DNA from: AWTP1-13 sp035258605
GTDB taxonomy: Bacteria > Pseudomonadota > Alphaproteobacteria > Rhizobiales > Hyphomicrobiaceae
Direction of reading: 5' to 3'
NCBI GenBank assembly: GCA_035258605.1
Contig: DATFXD010000241.1
Span: 1-11,517, forward strand
DNA length: 11,517 nucleotides
Below, one piece after another: positions 6,724 through 11,517 of this stretch; position 1 is the stretch's first letter, and every line of letters begins with the position of its first letter. The position numbers and the translations under genes were made by a program. Below the pieces are notes generated by a model, which searched no databases, had not been told where the DNA came from, and saw only the letters and a list, made by a program, of their open reading frames with translations.

Positions 6724-8346
6724 CTAATCTCGCCCCACCAGCTCGCCGGCGAGTGCCTTGGCAATCAGGGCGCGGGTATTGTCGATGCCAAACAGCTCGA
6801 TAAAGCCGCCGAAGCGCGGACCCTGAGATTGCCCGAGCAGCACCTCATAGAGCGCCGAAAACCAGGCTCTGAGCGGTTCGAAGGCGTGCCGCTTGCCGAC
6901 CTCGTAGACCAGGTTCTGCAAGTCCTCGCCGCTGCTCCCGGCCGGCACCCCTGCCAGCTCGCTTGCCAGTGCCTCCAGCGCCCGGCGCTCGGTCTCGGTT
7001 GCCAGCCGGTAGCGCTTGTTGGGTTTGACGAAGTCGCGATAGTAGGCAAGCGCGTAGCCTGCCAGCTGGTCAAGCACAGGAAATTTCTGCGGCGTCGCCG
7101 CCGGCGAATATTTGCGGATAAAGCCCCACAAGGTGGTCTTGGATTCGGCATTCGACACGGCGACCAGGTTCAACAGCAGGGCGAAACTGATCGGCAGCTC
7201 GGCCTCGGGCGGCGCGCCGGCATGAATGTGCCAGGCCGGGTTCTCGAGCTTGGCTTTGGCATCCTCCTGAGGGTACTTGGCAAGGTAGGTCAAATACTCA
7301 TCGACCGCCTTCGGGATCACGTCGAAGAACAGCCGTTTGGCCGCTTTCGGCTTCTGGAACATGAACAGCGACAGGCTCTCGGGCGAGGCATAGGTCAGCC
7401 ATTCCTCGATGGTGATCCCATTGCCCTTGGACTTGGAGATCTTGCCGCCATCCTGATCGAGGAACAGTTCGTAGATGAAGCTCTCCGGCGGCGTGCCGCC
7501 GAGAGCCCGACAGATTTTGGAGGACAATGTCACCGAATCGATCAGGTCCTTGCCGCACATTTCGTAATCGATCCCAAGCGCGGTCCATCTCAGCGCCCAG
7601 TCGGCCTTCCACTGGCACTTGACGCGGCCGCCGGTCACCTCCGTTTCCACCTTCTCGCCGCTGTCGGGATCGAGGTAGACCACGGTGCCCTTGCCGGGAT
7701 GCCGCTCCAGCATCGGCACCTGCAGTACCTTGCCCGAGGTCGGCGAAATCGGCAGGAACGGCGAATAGGTTTGCCGACGCTCGGGCCCGAGCGTCGGCAG
7801 GATGATGTCCATGACCTTGTCGTAGGCGATCAACATGTTGATCAGGGTGGCATCGAACAGGCCCGCCCGATAGCATTCGGTGGCCGAATAGAAGTCGTAT
7901 TCGAACCCGAACTGGTCGAGGAAGCGCCGAAGCCGCGCGTTATTGTGGTGCGCAAAACTTGGATGCTCGCTGCCGAAGGGATCGGGAACGGAGGTGAGCG
8001 GCTGATCGAGATGCCGGGCCAGCATGTCCTTGTTGGGCACATTGTCGGGGATCTTGCGCAAGCCATCCATGTCATCGGAAAAGCAGATCAGCCGCGTCGT
8101 GCGCCGGCCTTCGGTCAGCACCTCGAAGGCATGCCGCACCATGGCCGTGCGTGCCACCTCCCCGAAGGTGCCGATGTGTGGCAGCCCCGAGGGACCATAG
8201 CCGGTCTCAAACAGCACGGTTTTGTCGGCGCCGTCAGGGCGCGCCTCGAGGCGCTTGAGGACACGCCGCGCCTCCTCGAACGGCCAAGCGCGCGCCGCGT
8301 TGGCGGTACGGCCAAGCGCGGGATCACTATTTAAGGTCGTGGGCAT
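6724..8346 (-). CDS. lysK: Class I lysyl-tRNA synthetase
   Basis: This enzyme charges tRNA-Lys with lysine in the cytoplasm. It is the class I (Rossmann-fold) form found in most archaea and in alphaproteobacteria and spirochaetes, not the class II LysS of most bacteria. It has 540 residues, near the usual length. The ATP-site signature is GPSGLPHIGTFGE (51-63, HIGH motif as HIGT) and the second signature is KISKSKGN (302-309, KMSKS motif). The segment SDDMDGLRKIPDNVP (90-104) is typical of class I LysRS, as is the KADWALRW region (247-254). The C-terminal half is the helical anticodon-binding part. The ATG at 8346 sits at the expected N-terminus; only a weak AGGG precedes it. It diverges from the MFS gene across a 216-bp gap and converges with the PcfJ-like gene, so it is probably monocistronic. 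Confidence 0.97.
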   Translation of the reverse strand: MPTTLNSDPALGRTANAARAWPFEEARRVLKRLEARPDGADKTVLFETGYGPSGLPHIGTFGEVARTAMVRHAFEVLTEGRRTTRLICFSDDMDGLRKIPDNVPNKDMLARHLDQPLTSVPDPFGSEHPSFAHHNNARLRRFLDQFGFEYDFYSATECYRAGLFDATLINMLIAYDKVMDIILPTLGPERRQTYSPFLPISPTSGKVLQVPMLERHPGKGTVVYLDPDSGEKVETEVTGGRVKCQWKADWALRWTALGIDYEMCGKDLIDSVTLSSKICRALGGTPPESFIYELFLDQDGGKISKSKGNGITIEEWLTYASPESLSLFMFQKPKAAKRLFFDVIPKAVDEYLTYLAKYPQEDAKAKLENPAWHIHAGAPPEAELPISFALLLNLVAVSNAESKTTLWGFIRKYSPAATPQKFPVLDQLAGYALAYYRDFVKPNKRYRLATETERRALEALASELAGVPAGSSGEDLQNLVYEVGKRHAFEPLRAWFSALYEVLLGQSQGPRFGGFIELFGIDNTRALIAKALAGELVGRD

Positions 8347-8562
8347 GGGCGCCCTATGCGAGAGTTAAGGCTGTGAGGCCTCAGCGCGCGCCCGCGCCCC
8401 GAGCGCGTGGCACGTCGCACATGCACGGGGGTGGTGGCGCGCGGCCACGAATCGGCAAGGCTATGCCACGCAGGCTGGCCAGGTGTCCACAACGGGGTAT
8501 TTGCGACGGCGGCCAAAGCGGCTAGTTTGCCCCGATAGCATCACCGGCCGGAACCCAGCCCC
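8347..8562. promoter_or_regulatory. Divergent promoter region lysK / MFS transporter
   Basis: A 216-bp gap that must carry both promoters. A 10-bp palindrome TGAGGCCTCA (8374-8383) sits 27 bp upstream of lysK. Toward the MFS gene, TTGCGA (8501-8506) and TAGTTT (8523-8528), 16 bp apart, are a weak -35/-10 candidate. Neither is compelling. Confidence 0.3.
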
Positions 8563-9765
8563 ATGCGCGAGCGCCTGCATTTTCTGCTGCTCAACGTCGG
8601 CCACTTCATGGATCATCTGTTCACGCTGATCTTTGCCAGCGTGGCAGCGCTGGCGCTCAGCCGCGAGTGGGGCCTGGGCTACGCCGACCTTCTGAAATAC
8701 GCCACGCCCGGTTTCTTTGCCTTCGGCGTGTTTGCCCTGCCCGCCGGCTGGCTCGCCGACAAGTGGAGCCGCGATGGCATGATGAGCGTGTTTTTCATCG
8801 GCATCGGCCTGACCTCGATCGCCACCAGCGCCGCGCGCACGCCGCTCGAGATCGGGCTCGGCCTGTTCGTACTTGGCATGTTTGCCGCCATCTACCATCC
8901 GGTCGGTCTCGCCATCGTCGTCGAGCGGTGGAAGAACACCGGCATGCGCATCGCCGTCAACGGCGTGTGGGGCAATCTCGGCGTTGCCAGTGCCGCCTTG
9001 ATCACCGGCTATTGCATCGATCACGGCGGCTGGCGCGCAGCCTTCCTGGCGCCGGGTGTGGCCTCGATCGTGATCGGCATCGCCTATACCTGGCTGCGCT
9101 GGCGCGACATCACCAGCCCGGCACCGCGCGGCAAGCCGGCGGCCACGGCGCGTGCGCTGCCAGGCGACATGAAGGCAGTGCTGAAACGCGTTTCGGTGAT
9201 CGTGTTTCTGACCACCGCAGTGTCGAGCATCGTCTTCCAGTCAACCACGTTCGCGCTGCCCAAAGTATTCGATGAACGTCTCGCCGGTGTTGCCATCTCC
9301 GCCACCGATGTTGGACGGCTGGCGTTCCTGGTGTTCGCGCTGGCTTCGATCGGTCAACTGATCGTCGGCCACTTTCTCGATCGGGTCGGCCCGCGCACGG
9401 TGTTCATGTCGGCGGCCGCCCTGCAGGTCATCTTCTTTATGCTGATGCCGGGCCTCGCCGACTGGGCGGCACTGGTGTGCGCAATGGGCTTCATGCTGGC
9501 CGCATTCGGACAAATCCCGATCAACGACTACATGATCGGGCGGCTGGCCGACGGCGAGTGGCGGGCGCGCATCTACGGTGTGCGCTACGTGGTGAGCTTC
9601 ACGGCGCTGGCCGCGACCTTGCCCTTGATCGCCTTCATTTACGAAAATTGGGGTTTCGACGCGCTGTTTCGCGTGCTGGCGCTGTCGGCGGCGGTGATCC
9701 TGGCGGCAGTCTCCCTGCTGCCGCAGCGACTGCCGGCAACGCGCGATGCGTTGGCGAGCGCTTGA
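8563..9765 (+). CDS. MFS transporter, fosmidomycin-resistance-like (FSR) group
   Basis: A 12-helix-type secondary transporter of 400 residues, the normal MFS length, in the inner membrane. Loop 2-3 carries motif A as GWLADKWSRDGM (62-73), and the second half carries the matching GHFLDRVGPR (about 268-277). The first helix has HFMDHLF (14-20). AIYHPVGLAIV (109-119) and NGVWGNLGVASAALITG (133-149) resemble the helix 4-5 region of FSR-like carriers, with YHP as a recognisable mark. The substrate cannot be read from the sequence; drug or small-molecule efflux is the default for the group. The ATG at 8563 begins directly at helix 1 with a poor Shine-Dalgarno. A kinase gene follows after 66 bp on the same strand, so co-transcription is possible. 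Confidence 0.88.
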   Translation: MRERLHFLLLNVGHFMDHLFTLIFASVAALALSREWGLGYADLLKYATPGFFAFGVFALPAGWLADKWSRDGMMSVFFIGIGLTSIATSAARTPLEIGLGLFVLGMFAAIYHPVGLAIVVERWKNTGMRIAVNGVWGNLGVASAALITGYCIDHGGWRAAFLAPGVASIVIGIAYTWLRWRDITSPAPRGKPAATARALPGDMKAVLKRVSVIVFLTTAVSSIVFQSTTFALPKVFDERLAGVAISATDVGRLAFLVFALASIGQLIVGHFLDRVGPRTVFMSAAALQVIFFMLMPGLADWAALVCAMGFMLAAFGQIPINDYMIGRLADGEWRARIYGVRYVVSFTALAATLPLIAFIYENWGFDALFRVLALSAAVILAAVSLLPQRLPATRDALASA

Positions 9766-9820
9766 TCAATCGGATGCCGCGCGCCGCACTGGGGTCGGCG
9801 ACAGGCAGCAATCGGGCCCC

Positions 9821-9830
9821 GGGGAGAGAG
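9821..9830 (+). promoter_or_regulatory. Ribosome binding site of the adenosine kinase gene
   Basis: The purine run GGGGAGAGAG ends one base before the C preceding ATG 9832; its GGAG core gives a normal spacing and fixes the start. Confidence 0.6.
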
Positions 9831-9831
9831 C

Positions 9832-10830
9832 ATGCAGCCACACGACGTGATCGGTATCGGCAACGCCATCGTCGATATCATCGGCCGCTGTGATGATGCG
9901 TTTTTGGCGCGCCACCACCGCGCCAAGGGCAGCATGCAGCTCATCGATGCGGCGGCGGTTGCCGCCCTTTACGCGGCGATGGGGCCGGGCGTGGAAATCT
10001 CCGGCGGCTCGGTCGCCAACAGCATGGTTGGGGTGGCCTCGCTCGGCGGCAAGGCCGCCTTTATCGGCAAGACCGCGGCCGATGCGTTCGGAGAGGTTTT
10101 TGCGCACGACATCCGTGCCGCCGGGGTCACGTTCACGACGCCGCCGGCGCCGGCCGGCAGCGAACCGACCGGCCGCTCGCTGATCCTCGTCACCCCGGAC
10201 GGGCAGCGCACCATGAACACCTTCCTGGGCGTCAGCCCGCAGCTCGGCAGCGACGAGCTCGACCCGGCGCTGATCAGCTCAGCGCGGATCGTCTATCTGG
10301 AAGGGTATCTGTTTGATCGCCCAGAGGCCAAGGCGGCGTTCCGGCGGGCGGCCGAGATCGCGGTCAACGCCGGGCAACGGGTGGCGCTGTCGCTGTCGGA
10401 TGCGTTCTGCGTCGATCGGCATCGCGCCGAGTTCCTCACTTTGATTCGCTCCGTGGTCGACATCTTGATCGCCAACGAGGCGGAGATCACCGCGCTCTAT
10501 CAAGTGGCCTCGTTCGACGAGGCGGCACGGCGGGCCAGCACCGACACCAAGCTTGCGGCGTTGACGCGGTCCGACAAGGGCAGCGTGATCTTGAGCGCCG
10601 ACGCGGCGCCGATCAGCATCGCGCCCGCGCCGGTGGCCAAGGTGGTCGACACCACCGGGGCCGGCGACCTCTATGCCGCGGGCTTCCTCTACGGGCTCAG
10701 CCGTGGGCTCGGCCTCACGGCTGCTGGCCGCCTCGGCAGCCTGGCGGCGGCGGAGATCATTGGCCATCTCGGCGCCCGACCCGAGGTCAGCCTGGCCGAG
10801 CTGGCGCGGGCGCAGCAGCTTCTCACCTAG
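9832..10830 (+). CDS. Adenosine kinase-type PfkB family carbohydrate/nucleoside kinase
   Basis: A cytoplasmic ribokinase/PfkB-fold kinase of 332 residues, most like the adenosine kinases annotated in alphaproteobacteria, which phosphorylate adenosine to AMP in purine salvage. It opens with GIGNAIVDI (8-16), whose Asp15 is the usual substrate-contact acid. The glycine-rich segment SGGSVANSMVGVASLGG (57-73) corresponds to PfkB signature 1. The second signature DTTGAGDLYAAGFLYG (273-288) holds the catalytic base Asp279 and the GAGD anion hole. NEAEIT (215-220) is the typical N-x-x-E Mg/phosphate motif. Specificity within this family is hard to read from motifs, so another ribosyl substrate is possible. 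A strong purine-rich Shine-Dalgarno supports ATG 9832. It follows the MFS gene by 66 bp. Confidence 0.9.
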   Translation: MQPHDVIGIGNAIVDIIGRCDDAFLARHHRAKGSMQLIDAAAVAALYAAMGPGVEISGGSVANSMVGVASLGGKAAFIGKTAADAFGEVFAHDIRAAGVTFTTPPAPAGSEPTGRSLILVTPDGQRTMNTFLGVSPQLGSDELDPALISSARIVYLEGYLFDRPEAKAAFRRAAEIAVNAGQRVALSLSDAFCVDRHRAEFLTLIRSVVDILIANEAEITALYQVASFDEAARRASTDTKLAALTRSDKGSVILSADAAPISIAPAPVAKVVDTTGAGDLYAAGFLYGLSRGLGLTAAGRLGSLAAAEIIGHLGARPEVSLAELARAQQLLT

Positions 10831-10850
10831 CACCCGCACCCGAAGATCGA

Positions 10851-10872
10851 GGCGGCAGCCCCATGCGCCGCC
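10851..10872. terminator. Possible bidirectional hairpin between convergent genes
   Basis: GGCGGC (10851-10856) and GCCGCC (10867-10872) can pair over a 10-base loop, in the 74-bp gap between the convergent kinase and DUF1127 genes. No T-run on either strand, so support is positional and weak. Confidence 0.3.
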
Positions 10873-10904
10873 CCGGAAACGGTGCCCACCAGCTCGCCGC
10901 CCGC

Positions 10905-11171
10905 TCAGGCATGCGAGTTGAAGCGCCAGCTCTCCTCGCAGGTGCGCCGGCGCTGATCGGGATCGCCATAGGCGTAGGACGTAATCTCGCTCGGATGGAT
11001 GCCGATGTCGCGCAAGGTGCGGTCATCGAGCGCGGCAAGGATGCGCACGGTGGTGCGCCGCCGTTGCCAGATCCAATAGGCCTGCCAGGCCCCGGCCAGG
11101 CGTTGGCGGAGCCACGAGCGGGTGCCGCCAACGGGCCGGCGTGCGGGCGAAATGACATGCGCGGACGTCAT
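10905..11171 (-). CDS. DUF1127 domain small basic protein
   Basis: An 88-residue basic protein with the DUF1127 domain at about residues 28-65. Its hallmark is LAALDDRTLRDIGIHPSEI (45-63), preceded by an aromatic/basic helix (WQAYWIWQRRR, 29-39). DUF1127 proteins are abundant in alphaproteobacteria; in Agrobacterium and Rhodobacter relatives they have been linked to RNA turnover, phosphate or carbon metabolism and stress, usually with shorter proteins of about 45-75 residues. Here a polar N-terminal extension and a tail ending CEESWRFNSHA lie outside the domain. The start at 11171 is set by a strong GAAGGAG 6 bases ahead; a longer in-frame start at 11270 lacks such a site. It diverges from the regulator gene at 11391. 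Confidence 0.88.
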   Translation of the reverse strand: MTSAHVISPARRPVGGTRSWLRQRLAGAWQAYWIWQRRRTTVRILAALDDRTLRDIGIHPSEITSYAYGDPDQRRRTCEESWRFNSHA

Positions 11172-11177
11172 GAACTT

Positions 11178-11184
11178 CTCCTTC
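11178..11184 (-). promoter_or_regulatory. Ribosome binding site of the DUF1127 gene
   Basis: GAAGGAG on the minus strand, 6 bases before ATG 11171; a near-consensus site that excludes the longer frame from 11270. Confidence 0.75.
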
Positions 11185-11286
11185 AGTGTTAAGCAATTTC
11201 TGTCGATTCTTTGGCCGCTCGTTCCCATTGACGCATGCGCACCGGGAAAGGCAGCGCGGCATGCCCGCACTATGCGAGATGGCTCA

Positions 11287-11340
11287 TGACAGCCTGCTGT
11301 CAGGAGCCCTGACAGGCTCCTGACAGGGTGGTGTCAGGAG
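11287..11340. promoter_or_regulatory. Array of TGACAG-type inverted half-sites, probable operator
   Basis: Five copies of a TGACAG word alternate in orientation: 11287-11292 (+), 11297-11302 (-), 11310-11315 (+), 11321-11326 (+) and a degenerate copy around 11331-11336 (-). Their centres are about 10, 13, 11 and 11 bp apart, close to one helical turn. CTGTCAGGAGCC (11297-11308) and GGCTCCTGACAG (11315-11326) form a perfect 12-bp inverted repeat around CTGACA. TGACAGC / GCTGTCA (11287-11293, 11296-11302) form a second dyad. The array lies 51 bp upstream of the regulator start and 116 bp upstream of the DUF1127 gene. A weak promoter for the regulator, CTGACA (11320-11325) and TAGGCT (11344-11349), would overlap it, which fits autoregulation (inference). 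An RNA hairpin role is the alternative. Confidence 0.6.
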
Positions 11341-11378
11341 CGCTAGGCTAAGAAGACCGGCAACCGGATTTTGCCCAT

Positions 11379-11384
11379 GGGGAG
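11379..11384 (+). promoter_or_regulatory. Ribosome binding site of the regulator gene
   Basis: GGGGAG lies 6 bases before GTG 11391. The nearby ATG at 11377 is out of frame with the helix-turn-helix reading, so GTG is the start. Confidence 0.6.
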
Positions 11385-11390
11385 CCCAAG

Positions 11391-11517
11391 GTGCGCCGCG
11401 CCGACCGCTTGTTTGAAATCATCCAGTTCATGCGCCGCCGCGAGCTGGTGCGCGCCCGCGACCTGAGCCAGGCGCTCGAGGTGTCGGAGCGGACCATCTA
11501 CCGCGATATCCAAGACC
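11391..11517 (+). CDS. YafY-type helix-turn-helix regulator, probably WYL family (5' part only)
   Basis: The first 42 residues of a DNA-binding regulator are visible before the right edge. RRADRLFEIIQFMRRRELVRA is followed by RDLSQALEVSERTIYRDIQD, a winged helix-turn-helix of the DeoR-like HTH_11 type. The recognition helix pattern ...VSERTIYRDI is characteristic of YafY-like proteins, which normally continue into a ligand-sensing WYL domain; that part is outside the window. The GTG start at 11391 has a good Shine-Dalgarno. Directly upstream is the TGACAG array, a likely binding site for this protein or another factor. A DeoR-type regulator with a different C-terminal domain cannot be excluded from this fragment. 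Confidence 0.85.
   Translation, partial: MRRADRLFEIIQFMRRRELVRARDLSQALEVSERTIYRDIQD

Noticed and set aside
6829..8334. Long plus-strand open frame (501 codons) opposite lysK
   Set aside because: Antisense shadow of the synthetase gene; no motif, signal or Shine-Dalgarno supports it.
8354..11280. Word CTATGCGAGA near 8355 and a matching TATGCGAGA near 11271, both in intergenic DNA
   Set aside because: A match of about 10 bases in 11.5 kb is expected by chance, and the distance to the adjacent starts differs.
1..11517. tRNA, rRNA, CRISPR array, transposase or phage genes
   Set aside because: None seen: no repeat-spacer pattern, no cloverleaf-like sequence in the gaps, and no mobile-element protein motifs in any supported frame.

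Overview
The window is high-GC DNA with very few stop codons in any frame and no sign of a mobile element. It carries a CtaC-CtaD-CtaB-(small ORF)-CtaG type aa3 cytochrome c oxidase cluster, an IalB-family periplasmic protein, a class I lysyl-tRNA synthetase and a DUF1127 protein. That combination is typical of an alphaproteobacterium (Rhizobiales/Rhodospirillales-like). Nothing in the sequence fixes the genus.

Positions 1-4360, minus strand: a respiratory operon transcribed right to left. The order is coxB (subunit II, CuA), ctaD/coxA (subunit I, haem a/a3-CuB), ctaB (protohaem IX farnesyltransferase, first step to haem A), a 48-residue single-helix CoxF-like protein, and ctaG (Cox11, CuB insertion), which runs off the left edge. 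The genes are close together: gaps of 52 and 37 bp, a 4-bp GTGA overlap, then 23 bp. They supply catalytic subunits together with the haem- and copper-assembly factors. The coxB leader contains a 33-nt near-perfect dyad and an adjacent 11-bp dyad immediately in front of its ribosome binding site.

Positions 4361-6708: a 412-bp divergent intergenic region, then on the plus strand a secreted IalB-family protein (probable TTG start) and a 402-residue PcfJ-like protein of unknown role.

Positions 6724-8346, minus strand: class I lysyl-tRNA synthetase, convergent with the PcfJ-like gene (15 bp apart). Positions 8563-10830, plus strand: an MFS transporter of the fosmidomycin-resistance-like type, then an adenosine kinase-type PfkB sugar/nucleoside kinase.

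Positions 10905-11517: a DUF1127 protein on the minus strand diverges from the start of a YafY-type HTH (probably WYL) regulator cut by the right edge. Between them lies a compact array of five TGACAG-type half-sites in alternating orientation, including a perfect 12-bp inverted repeat. It looks like an operator for the regulator.

Most of the window is conserved housekeeping DNA. No clearly new multi-gene system is visible. The most interesting items are the two structured non-coding sites (coxB leader, TGACAG array) and the PcfJ-like gene.
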